Source: Pseudoduganella namucuonensis
Lineage (GTDB): Bacteria; Pseudomonadota; Gammaproteobacteria; Burkholderiales; Burkholderiaceae_D
Reading direction: 5' to 3'
Assembly: GCF_900116645.1 (NCBI RefSeq)
Contig: NZ_FPBO01000003.1
Location: 124,001-188,000, forward strand
DNA length: 64,000 bases
A program made the translations under genes and the position numbers. The notes under the pieces were generated by a model, which ran no database searches, was not told the DNA's origin, and saw only the letters and a list, made by a program, of their open reading frames with translations. Below are positions 8,092 through 16,777 of the stretch, in pieces (positions within the stretch are counted from its first letter, which is position 1; every line of letters starts with the position of its first letter).

Positions 8092-9717
8092 TTGGAATCA
8101 GCGGGACAGTTCGACTACATCATCATCGGTGCCGGCACCGCCGGCTGCGTGCTCGCCAACCGGCTCACCCGCGACAAGGACGCCTCGGTATTGCTGATCG
8201 AGGCGGGCGGCAAGGACGACTACGTGTGGATCCACATCCCCGTCGGCTACCTGCACTGCATCGACAATCCCCGCACGGACTGGCTGTACCGCACCGAGGC
8301 CGATCCCGGCCTGGGCGGGCGCAGCCTGCTGTATCCGCGCGGCAAAGTGCTGGGTGGCAGCTCCTCCATCAACGGCATGATCTACATGCGCGGCCAGTCC
8401 GGCGACTACGAGCGCTGGGCCGACGCCTGCGGCGACGACGGCTGGCGCTGGAACGCGGTGCTGCCGCTGTTCCGGCAGAGCGAGGATCACCACGGCGGCG
8501 CCTCCGAGTTCCACGGCGCGGGCGGCGAATGGCGGGTGGAGAAGCAGCGCCTGTCGTGGAAGATCCTGGACGCCTTCCGCGACGCGGCCGAGCAGACCGG
8601 CATTCCCAAGGTCGACGATTTCAACCGGGGCGACAACCTGGGCTGCGGCTATTTCGAGGTCAACCAGAAACGCGGCATACGCTGGAACACGGCCAAGGCC
8701 TTCCTGAAAACGGCGGCGGCCCGGGGCAACCTCACCATCATGACGGGCTGCCATGTGGAAAAGCTGCTGATTGTCCACAGCGAGCTCGGACCGGTTTGCC
8801 GCGGCGTGCAATTCACCGGCGGCGGCACGCGCTACACGGCGGACGCGGCGCGCGAAACCATCCTCGCCGCGGGCGCAATCGGTTCGCCGCAGCTGCTGCA
8901 GCTGTCGGGCATCGGTCCGGCCGGCCTGCTGCGGGAACACGGCATCGAACCGCTGGCGGACCTGCCCGGCGTGGGCGGCAACCTGCAGGACCATTTGCAG
9001 TTGCGCATGGTGTTCAAGGTGAGCGGGGCGCCGACCTTGAACATCCTGGCCGGCAACTTGTTCGGCAAGATGCGCATCGGCCTGGAATACGCGATGTTCC
9101 GCAGCGGGCCGATGTCGATGGCGCCGTCGCAGCTGGGCGCGTTCGCCCGCTCGGACCCGGGCCAGCCGGCGCCGAATCTGGAATACCACGTGCAGCCGCT
9201 GTCGCTGGAAAAGTTCGGCGATCCGCTGCACGCGTTTCCCGCGTTCACGGCCAGCGTGTGCAACCTGCGGCCGACCTCGCGCGGCCATGTGCGCATCGGC
9301 TCGGCCGACGCGTACGCGCCGCCGAAGATCTCGCCCATGTACCTGAACACGCCGGAGGACCGCAAGGTGGCCGCCGACGCGCTGGGCTTGACGCGCAGGA
9401 TCGCCGCCGCGCCCGCGCTGGCCAGGTACAAACCGGAGGAATACCGCCCCGGCCTCCAGTACCGGACGGAGGAGGAACTGGCCCGCGCGGCGGCCGATAT
9501 CGGCACCACCATCTTCCATCCGGTGGGCACTTGCAAAATGGGACGCGCCGACGATGCGACAAGTGTTGTTGACAGTGAACTCAAAGTGCGCGGTGTAACT
9601 GGACTACGCGTGGTGGACGCCTCCATCATGCCGTTCATCACCTCCGGCAACACCAACTCCCCCACCATCATGATCGCTGAGAAAGCGGCGCAGATGATCC
9701 ATAAAGCCTGGAGTTAG
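8092..9717 (+). CDS. GMC-family FAD dehydrogenase (choline dehydrogenase-like)
   Basis: A glucose-methanol-choline oxidoreductase of 541 residues, the usual length. The N-terminal dinucleotide fold is IIIGAGTAGCVLANRL. GMC signatures are GKVLGGSSSINGMIYMRG and GAIGSPQLLQLSGIGP, and the C-terminal catalytic region has FHPVGTCKMG and SGNTNSPTIMIAEKAA. The frame is open far upstream, but the folded domain begins right after TTG 8092, which has AGGAG six bases before it, so TTG is taken as the start. The substrate is probably an alcohol; choline is only a homology label, and no betaine aldehyde dehydrogenase gene lies nearby. Confidence 0.88.
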   Translation: MESAGQFDYIIIGAGTAGCVLANRLTRDKDASVLLIEAGGKDDYVWIHIPVGYLHCIDNPRTDWLYRTEADPGLGGRSLLYPRGKVLGGSSSINGMIYMRGQSGDYERWADACGDDGWRWNAVLPLFRQSEDHHGGASEFHGAGGEWRVEKQRLSWKILDAFRDAAEQTGIPKVDDFNRGDNLGCGYFEVNQKRGIRWNTAKAFLKTAAARGNLTIMTGCHVEKLLIVHSELGPVCRGVQFTGGGTRYTADAARETILAAGAIGSPQLLQLSGIGPAGLLREHGIEPLADLPGVGGNLQDHLQLRMVFKVSGAPTLNILAGNLFGKMRIGLEYAMFRSGPMSMAPSQLGAFARSDPGQPAPNLEYHVQPLSLEKFGDPLHAFPAFTASVCNLRPTSRGHVRIGSADAYAPPKISPMYLNTPEDRKVAADALGLTRRIAAAPALARYKPEEYRPGLQYRTEEELARAAADIGTTIFHPVGTCKMGRADDATSVVDSELKVRGVTGLRVVDASIMPFITSGNTNSPTIMIAEKAAQMIHKAWS

Positions 9718-9799
9718 CCTCAGAAGATGTCCGTTTTGAGATAAATCATGGCGCTTGATTTGTGGCAAAAAATCCAAAGTTAACGGTAGTTATACTGTA

Positions 9800-9828
9800 T
9801 TGTTCATCATTTCCAAGCTGTGTATGAT
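9800..9828 (+). promoter_or_regulatory. Candidate sigma70 promoter of the liv operon
   Basis: TTGTTC (9800-9805) and TATGAT (9823-9828) are separated by 17 bases in an A/T-rich gap of 155 bases ahead of livG. An alternative -10, TATACT, lies at 9791-9796. Read from sequence only. Confidence 0.4.
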
Positions 9829-9872
9829 TTGTTGATAATTTGGCAGTTCCTTAAGAATAACCAGGAGACGCG

Positions 9873-10643
9873 ATGTCAAACTTTATCTTGGAAACAAGAA
9901 ATTTGACCAAAGAGTTCAAGGGATTCACTGCTGTAAACGACGTGAACTTGAAGGTCCAGCGAGGCCATATTCACGCCTTGATCGGCCCCAACGGCGCCGG
10001 CAAGACCACCTGCTTCAACCTGCTGACCAAGTTCCTGGTGCCCACCTCGGGCCAGATCCTGTTCAACGGCAACGACATCACGGCCGCCAAACCGGCCCAG
10101 ATCGCCCGCATGGGGGTGATCCGCTCGTTCCAGATCTCCGCCGTGTTTCCCCATCTGACCGTGCTGCAGAACGTGCGCATCGGCTTGCAGCGCCAGCTGG
10201 GCGGCACCTTCCAGTTCTGGAAAAGCGAGCGCGTGCTGGACAAGCTCAACGCGCGGGCCATGGAGCTGCTGGCGGAGGTGGACCTGACCGAGTTCGCCGA
10301 CACGGTCACGGTGGACATGCCCTACGGCCGCAAGCGCGCGCTGGAAATCGCCACCACCCTGGCGATGGAGCCGGAGCTGATGCTGCTGGACGAGCCGACC
10401 CAGGGCATGGGCCACGAGGACGTGCACCGCGTGACCGAACTCATTAAAAAAGTGTCGGCCGGCCGCACCATCCTGATGGTCGAGCACAATATGAACGTGG
10501 TGTCCGGCATTTGCGACAAGATTTCCGTGCTGCAGCGCGGCGCCATGCTGGCCGAGGGCAGCTACGCCGAGGTGTCCAGGAATCCGCAGGTGATGGAAGC
10601 CTATATGGGCACCGAGGCGACCGAACTGGTGGGAGCGCATTGA
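9873..10643 (+). CDS. livG: Branched-chain amino acid-type ABC transporter ATPase LivG
   Basis: First ATPase of a HAAT-family importer, 256 residues. It has Walker A GPNGAGKTT near residue 38, the LivG-specific region FQISAVFPHLTVLQNVRIG, Walker B LMLLDEPTQGM and the switch His in MVEHNMNVV. The ABC signature is degenerate (MPYGRKRALEIA in place of LSGGQ). An AGGAGA ribosome site precedes the ATG. Its TGA overlaps the livF ATG by one base, indicating translational coupling. The operon continues with livF, a binding protein, livH and livM, so the importer is complete. The cargo may be a branched-chain amino acid, or an amide or acid taken up by related systems. Confidence 0.92.
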   Translation: MSNFILETRNLTKEFKGFTAVNDVNLKVQRGHIHALIGPNGAGKTTCFNLLTKFLVPTSGQILFNGNDITAAKPAQIARMGVIRSFQISAVFPHLTVLQNVRIGLQRQLGGTFQFWKSERVLDKLNARAMELLAEVDLTEFADTVTVDMPYGRKRALEIATTLAMEPELMLLDEPTQGMGHEDVHRVTELIKKVSAGRTILMVEHNMNVVSGICDKISVLQRGAMLAEGSYAEVSRNPQVMEAYMGTEATELVGAH

Positions 10644-11362
10644 TGAACATGAAAGCGAACGCGGCGCTCGAAATCAGCCACCTGCAGGCCTGGTACGGCG
10701 AATCGCACATCCTGCACAACGTGAACATCCTGGTGCAGCCGGGCGAGGTGGTGACCTTGCTGGGCCGTAACGGCGCCGGCCGCACCACCACGCTGCGCGC
10801 CATCATGGGCCTGACGGGCGCGCGCAAGGGCTCGATCAAGGTCAACGGCGTGGAGGCGATAGGGTTGCCCACGCACAAGATCGCCCACCTCGGCGTCGGC
10901 TATTGTCCCGAGGAGCGCGGCATCTTCTCGTCGCTGTCGACCGAGGAGAACCTGATGCTGCCGCCGCAACTGGCCACGGGGGAGAAGGGCATGTCGGTGG
11001 AGGAGATCTACCAGATGTTCCCCAACCTCGAGGAGCGCAAGCACAGCCAGGGCACCCGCCTGTCCGGCGGCGAGCAGCAGATGCTGGCGGTGGCGCGCAT
11101 CCTGCGCACCGGCGCCCGGCTGCTGCTGCTGGACGAGATCTCGGAGGGCCTGGCCCCGGTCATCGTGCAGGGGCTGGCGCGCATGATCACGACCTTGAAG
11201 GCGAAGGGCTACACCATCGTCATGGTGGAGCAGAATTTCCGTTTCGCCGCTCCGTTGGCGGACCGGTTTTACGTGGTGGAGCACGGTCAGATCGTCGAGA
11301 CTTTTGCTGCATCGGAGTTGGGCGCCAAGATGCCGGTGTTGACCGAGCTGCTGGGCGTGTGA
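10643..11362 (+). CDS. livF: Branched-chain amino acid-type ABC transporter ATPase LivF
   Basis: Second ATPase of the importer, 239 residues from an ATG overlapping the livG stop. The signature LSGGEQQMLAVARIL and Walker B LLLLDEISEGLAP are canonical, and the switch residue is Gln (MVEQNFRF), as commonly in LivF. The P-loop reads GRNGAGRTTT: the usual Walker A lysine is arginine. Combined with the degenerate signature in LivG, this suggests one good and one degenerate ATP site in the heterodimer. A longer frame opens upstream within livG, but the overlapping ATG is the sensible start. Confidence 0.92.
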   Translation: MNMKANAALEISHLQAWYGESHILHNVNILVQPGEVVTLLGRNGAGRTTTLRAIMGLTGARKGSIKVNGVEAIGLPTHKIAHLGVGYCPEERGIFSSLSTEENLMLPPQLATGEKGMSVEEIYQMFPNLEERKHSQGTRLSGGEQQMLAVARILRTGARLLLLDEISEGLAPVIVQGLARMITTLKAKGYTIVMVEQNFRFAAPLADRFYVVEHGQIVETFAASELGAKMPVLTELLGV

Positions 11363-11399
11363 GTTGGGCAAGACCTACAAATCCTTTGACGGAGACAAC

Positions 11400-12608
11400 A
11401 TGAAACTGAAAACTATCGCCACCGCTACCGCCGCCATCTGCGCCTTCGGCCTGACTTGCACCGCCCAGGCCCAGGTTTCCGGGGACACCATCAAGATCGG
11501 CTTCATCACCGATATGTCCGGCCTGTACTCCGATATCGACGGCCTGGGCGGCGCGGAGGCGATCAAGATGGCGATCGCAGATTCCGGCGTCGTCATCGCC
11601 GGCAAGAAGGTCGAATTCATCTCCGCCGACCACCAGAACAAGGCCGACATCGCCGCCTCCAAGGCGCGCGAATGGTTCGACCAGCAGGGCGTGGACCTGC
11701 TGATCGGCGGCACCAATTCCGGCGCCAACCTGGCCATGGCCAAGGTCGCGTCCGAGAAGAAAAAGGTCTTCATCTCGATCGGCGCCGGTTCGGCCCGCCT
11801 GACCAACGAGGAGTGCACCCCGTACACCGTGCACTACGCCTACGACACGGTGGCGCTGGCGCGCGGCACCGGCGGCGCGATCGCCAAGCAGGGCGGCAAG
11901 AACTGGTACTTCATGACCGCCGACTACGCCTTCGGCCAGTCGCTGGAGAAGGACACGGCGGACGTGGTGAAGGCGTCCGGCGGCAAGGTGCTGGGCAGCG
12001 TCAAGCACCCGCTGTCGGCGTCCGACTTCTCGTCCTTCCTGCTGCAGGCGCAATCGTCCGGCGCGCAGATCCTGGGCCTGGCCAACGCGGGCGGCGACGC
12101 GATCAACTCGATCAAGGCGGCCAACGAGTTCGGCATCACCAAGAAGATGAAGCTGGCCGGCCTGCTGATCTTCATCAACGACGTGCACTCGCTGGGGTTG
12201 AACACCACCCAGGGCATGTACCTGACCGACGGCTGGTACTGGGACCTGAACGCGGACACCCGCGCCTGGGCCAAGCGCTATTTCGACAAGATGAAAAAGG
12301 AGCCGTCGATGCTGCAGGCGGCCGACTACTCGGCCACGCTGAACTACCTGAAGGCCGTGAAGGCGGTCGGCACCGACGACGCCGACAAGGTCATGGCGCA
12401 GCTGAAGAAAACGCCGGTCAACGACATGTTCGCCAAGAACGGCGTGATCCGCCCGGACGGCCGCATGGTGCACGACATGTACCTGATGGAGGTCAAGAAG
12501 CCGTCCGAGTCGAAATACCCGTGGGACTACTACAAGGTGGTGGCCACCATCCCCGGCGACCAGGCCTATGTGACCAAGGCGGAAACCAAGTGTTCGCTGT
12601 GGAAGTAA
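11400..12608 (+). CDS. Periplasmic binding protein of the liv-type transporter
   Basis: A 402-residue type I periplasmic binding protein (LivK / Peripla_BP_6 family). It starts with a cleavable signal peptide (MKLKTIATATAAICAFG, cut after AQA) and continues IKIGFITDMSGLYSDIDG, a typical family opening, with VDLLIGGTNSGANLAMAKVA in the ligand cleft region. The ATG at 11400 has GGAG seven bases upstream; a longer frame from 11364 would place the signal peptide internally and is rejected. It lies between livF and livH and should deliver ligand to LivHM. The ligand is not recognisable. Confidence 0.9.
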   Translation: MKLKTIATATAAICAFGLTCTAQAQVSGDTIKIGFITDMSGLYSDIDGLGGAEAIKMAIADSGVVIAGKKVEFISADHQNKADIAASKAREWFDQQGVDLLIGGTNSGANLAMAKVASEKKKVFISIGAGSARLTNEECTPYTVHYAYDTVALARGTGGAIAKQGGKNWYFMTADYAFGQSLEKDTADVVKASGGKVLGSVKHPLSASDFSSFLLQAQSSGAQILGLANAGGDAINSIKAANEFGITKKMKLAGLLIFINDVHSLGLNTTQGMYLTDGWYWDLNADTRAWAKRYFDKMKKEPSMLQAADYSATLNYLKAVKAVGTDDADKVMAQLKKTPVNDMFAKNGVIRPDGRMVHDMYLMEVKKPSESKYPWDYYKVVATIPGDQAYVTKAETKCSLWK

Positions 12609-12623
12609 CGTCGTAGCCACTTC

Positions 12624-12651
12624 CGTCGTCCCCGCCCGCGCGGGGACGACG
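12624..12651 (+). terminator. Hairpin between binding-protein gene and livH
   Basis: A perfect 12-base stem (CGTCGTCCCCGC at 12624-12635 with its complement at 12640-12651) has a four-base loop and is followed by a T/C-rich run. It probably reduces read-through so that binding protein exceeds permease, a common arrangement in importer operons. Confidence 0.7.
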
Positions 12652-12683
12652 TCTTATTTCCCCCTCTTTTTTCTAGCGTAGCC

Positions 12684-13568
12684 ATGGATATATTCGGCGT
12701 TCCCCTGCCCGCAATGTTGAGCCAGCTGCTGCTGGGCCTCGTCAACGGTTCCTTCTATGCCATGTTGTCGCTCGGCCTGGCGGTCATCTTCGGCTTGCTG
12801 AACGTGATCAATTTTTCCCACGGCGCCCTGTACATGGTGGGCGCCTTCGTGGCCTGGATAGGCATGACCTACCTCGGCCTCAACTACTGGGCCATGCTGC
12901 TGCTGGCGCCGCTGCTGGTGGGCGTGTTCGGCGTCGTCATCGAAAAGACCATGCTGCGCTGGCTGTACAAGCTGGATCACCTGTACGGCCTGCTGCTGAC
13001 CTTCGGCATCACGCTGGTGCTGGAGGGCGTGTTCCGCTCCTTCTACGGCGTTTCCGGCCAGCCGTTCGAGACGCCCGAGCTGCTGCAGGGCGCGACCGAC
13101 CTCGGCTTCATGATCCTGCCGAACTACCGCGCCTGGGTGGTGGTGGCCTCGCTGGTGGTGTGCCTGGCCACCTGGTACGTGATCGAAAAAACCAAGCTCG
13201 GCTCCTACCTGCGGGCCGGCACCGAGAACCCGAAACTGGTGGAGGCGTTCGGCATCAACGTGCCGCTGATGGTCACCCTGACCTACGGCTTCGGCGTGGC
13301 GCTGGCGGGCTTCGCCGGCGTGCTGGCCGCGCCCATCATCCAGGTCTCGCCGCTGATGGGCTCCAACCTCATCATCGTGGTGTTCGCCGTGGTGGTGATC
13401 GGCGGCATGGGTTCCATCATGGGCTCCATCCTCACCGGCCTGGGCCTGGGCGTGATCGAGGGCCTGACCCGCGTGTTCTACCCCGAGGGCTCGGCCGTGG
13501 TGGTCTTCGTGGTGATGGTGATCGTGCTGCTGCTGCGTCCCGCCGGCCTGTTCGGCAAAGAGAAATAG
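12684..13568 (+). CDS. livH: Branched-chain amino acid-type ABC permease LivH
   Basis: A 294-residue inner-membrane permease with about eight hydrophobic helices. It shows family features LLGLVNGSFYAMLSLGLAVIFG at the N-terminus (given as 12724-12790 in DNA), VINFSHGALYMVGAF, and the EAA-like loop around RAGTENPKLVEAFGINV that contacts the ATPases. It ends RPAGLFGKEK, typical of LivH. It follows the binding-protein gene after an intergenic hairpin and precedes livM by 12 bases. It forms the channel with LivM. Confidence 0.92.
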   Translation: MDIFGVPLPAMLSQLLLGLVNGSFYAMLSLGLAVIFGLLNVINFSHGALYMVGAFVAWIGMTYLGLNYWAMLLLAPLLVGVFGVVIEKTMLRWLYKLDHLYGLLLTFGITLVLEGVFRSFYGVSGQPFETPELLQGATDLGFMILPNYRAWVVVASLVVCLATWYVIEKTKLGSYLRAGTENPKLVEAFGINVPLMVTLTYGFGVALAGFAGVLAAPIIQVSPLMGSNLIIVVFAVVVIGGMGSIMGSILTGLGLGVIEGLTRVFYPEGSAVVVFVVMVIVLLLRPAGLFGKEK

Positions 13569-13580
13569 GAGAGGGTTCAG

Positions 13581-14552
13581 ATGAATAAAAACATAGGCTA
13601 CGGGATCGCGCTGGCGGTGGCGCTGGCGGCGCCGTTCTTCGGTTACCCGGTGTTCCTGATGAAGCTGCTGTGCTTCTCGCTGTTCGCCTGCGCCTTCAAC
13701 CTGCTGATCGGCTTCACCGGCCTGCTGTCCTTCGGCCACGCGGCCTTCTTCGGCGGCGCCGGCTACGCGGCCGGTCACGCGCTGAAGGTGTGGGGCCTGC
13801 CGTTCGAGCTGGGCGTGCTGGCCGGCGTGCTGGCGGCCGCGCTGATCGGCCTGGTGATGGGCGGCCTGGCGATCCGCCGGCAGGGCATCTACTTCTCCAT
13901 GATCACGCTGGCGCTGGCGCAGATGGTGTACTTCGGCGCGTTGCGCGCGCCGTTCACCGGCGGCGAGGACGGCCTGCAGAGTGTTCCACGTGGAAAGCTG
14001 CTGGGCGCGCTGGACCTGGGCAACGACGTCACCCTGTACTACGTGGTGCTGGCCATCGCCGTCGCCGGCTTCGCGCTGATCGTGCGCACCGTGCACTCGC
14101 CGTTCGGCCAGGTGCTGAAGGCGATCAAGGAGAACGAACCGCGCGCCATCTCCCTCGGCTACGACGTCGACCGCTACAAGCTGATGGCCTTCGTGCTGTC
14201 GGCCGCGCTGGCGGGCCTGGCGGGCGCCACCAAGACCGTGGTGCTGGGCTTCGAGACGCTGACCGACGTGCACTGGGCCATGTCCGGCCTGGTGATCCTG
14301 ATGACCCTGGTGGGCGGCATGGGCACCCTGGCCGGCCCCATCCTGGGCGCGATGATCATCATCGTGCTGGAGAACAAGCTGGGCGACATCGGCGAGTTCC
14401 TGGGCGCGGCCACCGGCGTCCAGTGGTTCAACACCCTGGGCGAGGCGGTCAGCATGGTGACGGGGCTGATCTTCGTGGCCTGCGTGCTGTTGTTCAGGCG
14501 CGGAATAGTCGGAGAAATCATGGGGCGCCTACCCGCGAGGAAAGCGGCCTGA
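13581..14552 (+). CDS. livM: Branched-chain amino acid-type ABC permease LivM
   Basis: A 323-residue permease partner of LivH, with LLIGFTGLLSFGHAAFFG and GLAIRRQGIYFSMITLALAQ as LivM marks and the ATPase-contact loop KAIKENEPRAISLGYDV. AGGAG lies upstream of the ATG. It is the last gene of the liv operon; a strong terminator follows. A parS-like 16-mer (13982-13997) lies inside the coding sequence, encoding part of QSVPRGK, so the gene may also serve as a ParB loading point. The C-terminal tail (RLPARKAA) is short. Confidence 0.92.
   Translation: MNKNIGYGIALAVALAAPFFGYPVFLMKLLCFSLFACAFNLLIGFTGLLSFGHAAFFGGAGYAAGHALKVWGLPFELGVLAGVLAAALIGLVMGGLAIRRQGIYFSMITLALAQMVYFGALRAPFTGGEDGLQSVPRGKLLGALDLGNDVTLYYVVLAIAVAGFALIVRTVHSPFGQVLKAIKENEPRAISLGYDVDRYKLMAFVLSAALAGLAGATKTVVLGFETLTDVHWAMSGLVILMTLVGGMGTLAGPILGAMIIIVLENKLGDIGEFLGAATGVQWFNTLGEAVSMVTGLIFVACVLLFRRGIVGEIMGRLPARKAA
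13982..13997. other. Candidate parS site inside livM
   Basis: TGTTCCACGTGGAAAG matches the palindrome TGTTCCACGTGGAACA seen at 18934 in 14 of 16 positions. It is intragenic, as many chromosomal parS sites are, and lies about 8 kb from parA. Confidence 0.6.
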
Positions 14553-14561
14553 CAAGCAAGA

Positions 14562-14586
14562 AAAACGCCGGCCAGTCCGGCGTTTT
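14562..14586 (+). terminator. Rho-independent terminator after livM
   Basis: The stem AAAACGCCGG (14562-14571) pairs with CCGGCGTTTT (14577-14586) around a five-base loop, with the T-run in the stem, just after the livM stop. It closes the liv operon. Confidence 0.85.
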
Positions 14587-14625
14587 GCATTTTTGGACAA
14601 CTACTAAGTAGAAAGTGGAGATCTC

Positions 14626-16698
14626 ATGAAATTGCCCGCACACATAGCCAAGCTGAGCCTGTTGGCTTCCGCCGCCGCCCTCGCCGGTTGCGGCGACCAC
14701 AACAACGAGCCGGAGGAATTGAACGCCGTGCCGTCCTATCTGGGGGCGATCACCACCACCAGCTACGACGGGACCAGCGACGACCTGTTGACGGCCGGCC
14801 TAGGCAAAACCGGCCTGGGCGCCGCCGCCGCGCCGGCCTATGTCGATCCGCTCAATCCCACCGCCAAGGAACTGCGCCGCAACGCGATCTTCGCCAATTA
14901 CCGCGCCGTGCTCGACATCAACCCCAACAGCGGCTATGGCACCCTGTACGGCCCCAACGTCAACGCCGTCGGCGTGGCGGGCGCGGGGGAGGGGATGGTG
15001 GCCGGCACCGAGTACATGGCGTACGCGGACGACGGCAGCGGCAAGATGAACGTGACGCTGATGGTGCAGGTGCCGGCCGGCTTCGACCCGGTCAACCCCT
15101 GCATCGTCACCGGCACCTCCAGCGGCTCGCGCGGCATTTACGGCGCCATCGGCAGCGCCGGGGAATGGGGCCTGAAGAACAACTGCGCGGTGGCCTACGC
15201 GGACAAGGGCAGCGGCACCGGCCTGTACACCTTCGACGACGACGGCGTGAACCTGCAGAACGGCCTGCTCGCCACGCGCACGGCGGCCGGCAAGAACGCC
15301 AGCTTCGCCCCCGCCGTCACCGAGGCGGAGCGCGCCGCGTACAACGCCAGCTACCCGGGCCGCGTCGCCTTCAAGCACGCGCACTCGCAGCTGAACCCGG
15401 AGAAGGACTGGGGCAAGGTGACCCTGCAGGCGGTCGAGTTCGCCTACTACGTGCTGAACGAGAAATACGGCACCCTGGCCTCCGACGGCAAGAGCCACAT
15501 CGTGCGCCTGACGCCGAAGAACACGGTGGCGATCGCCTCCAGCATCTCCAACGGCGCCGGCTCCGCGCTGCTGGCCGCCGAACAGGACACCAAGGGCCTT
15601 ATCAGCGCCGTGGCGGCCACGGAGCCGCAGATCCAGCCCAAGGCCGCCACCGGCTACACGGTGCGCCAGGGAGGCTCTGCCGTGGCCGCGCAGGGCAGGG
15701 CGCTGTTCGACTACTCGACCTACGCGGCGCTGTACCAGCCCTGCGCGGCCGGCGGCGCCACCGGTCTGGCGCGCTGCGCCTCGCTGGCCGCCAAGGGGCT
15801 GCTGACGGGCGCCAACGCCGCCGAGCAGCAGGCGAACGCCTTGACCAGGCTGAAAGCCTATGGCTGGACCGCCGACTCGGATGTGCTGCAGGGCCTGCAC
15901 GCCGGCACCAACATCCTGGTGGCGGTGACCTACGCCTACGCCTACGGCAAGTTCGCCGTCACCGACAAGGTCTGCGGCTTCAGCTTCGCGCCGACCGACG
16001 CGACCGGCGCGGTGCTGCCATTCACCGCCGCGCAAAAGGCCGGCAGCTTCGCCACCCAGAACGGCATCATCGGCAACGTGGTGTACGAGGATTCGGTGGG
16101 CGGCGCCAGGCAGTACGCGTTCGGCGTGTCGTCCTCGACCGGGCAGGCCGATCAGTCGCTGGACGGCTTCCTGTGCCTGCGTTCATTGGCCACCGGCGTC
16201 GACACGGTCACGGGCACGGCGCTGACGGGTGCGCTGGCGGCGCAAAGCGCGCGCGTGAAAACCGGCATCGCCGAGGTGCAGGCGACCGGCAATCTGAAGG
16301 GCAAACCGGCGATCATCGTGTCCGGCCGCAGCGACGCGCTGATCCCGGTCAACCACGCTTCGCGCGCCTATCTGGGCATGAACGCGGCGGCGGAGGGCGG
16401 CGCCAGCAAGCTGCGCTACATCGAGGTGACCAACGCCAACCACTTCGACTCCTTCAGCTCGGCGCTGCCGGGGCAGATCGTGCCGCTGCACGTCTACCTG
16501 TTCCGCGCGCTGGACGCCGTGTACGCCAATCTGAAGAACAGCACCGCCTCGCCGCTGCCGCCGTCGCAGGTGGTGCGGACGGTGACGCGGGCCAGCGCCA
16601 CGGTGCCGATCACGGTGGCCAACGTGCCGCCGATCGCGGCGACCGCCGGCGCCAACGCCATCACCGTGAGCGGCACCGTGGTGGACGTGCCCAACTAG
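14626..16698 (+). CDS. D-(-)-3-hydroxybutyrate oligomer hydrolase, lipoprotein
   Basis: A 690-residue 3HB-oligomer hydrolase, which splits short 3-hydroxybutyrate oligomers released by PHB depolymerases into monomers. The N-terminus is a lipoprotein signal with lipobox LAGC (about residues 19-22), so it is probably anchored in the cell envelope. Family features include GTLYGPNVNAVGVAGAGEGMVAG (DNA about 14938-15006), the nucleophile region ASSISNGAGSALLAAEQ with Ser before Asn-Gly, SGRSDALIPVNHASR with an Asp, and ITNANH-type VTNANHFDSF with the probable catalytic His. GTGGAG ribosome site upstream. A PHB-depolymerase-like gene lies at 53.4 kb, not linked. Confidence 0.88.
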   Translation: MKLPAHIAKLSLLASAAALAGCGDHNNEPEELNAVPSYLGAITTTSYDGTSDDLLTAGLGKTGLGAAAAPAYVDPLNPTAKELRRNAIFANYRAVLDINPNSGYGTLYGPNVNAVGVAGAGEGMVAGTEYMAYADDGSGKMNVTLMVQVPAGFDPVNPCIVTGTSSGSRGIYGAIGSAGEWGLKNNCAVAYADKGSGTGLYTFDDDGVNLQNGLLATRTAAGKNASFAPAVTEAERAAYNASYPGRVAFKHAHSQLNPEKDWGKVTLQAVEFAYYVLNEKYGTLASDGKSHIVRLTPKNTVAIASSISNGAGSALLAAEQDTKGLISAVAATEPQIQPKAATGYTVRQGGSAVAAQGRALFDYSTYAALYQPCAAGGATGLARCASLAAKGLLTGANAAEQQANALTRLKAYGWTADSDVLQGLHAGTNILVAVTYAYAYGKFAVTDKVCGFSFAPTDATGAVLPFTAAQKAGSFATQNGIIGNVVYEDSVGGARQYAFGVSSSTGQADQSLDGFLCLRSLATGVDTVTGTALTGALAAQSARVKTGIAEVQATGNLKGKPAIIVSGRSDALIPVNHASRAYLGMNAAAEGGASKLRYIEVTNANHFDSFSSALPGQIVPLHVYLFRALDAVYANLKNSTASPLPPSQVVRTVTRASATVPITVANVPPIAATAGANAITVSGTVVDVPN

Positions 16699-16777
16699 GC
16701 CGCCATCCCCGCGCCGCGAGCGCAAGGCGGGGATGCGGCAGGGGAAACGGTTGGGGACGCGGACGGGCCCGCCCGGG

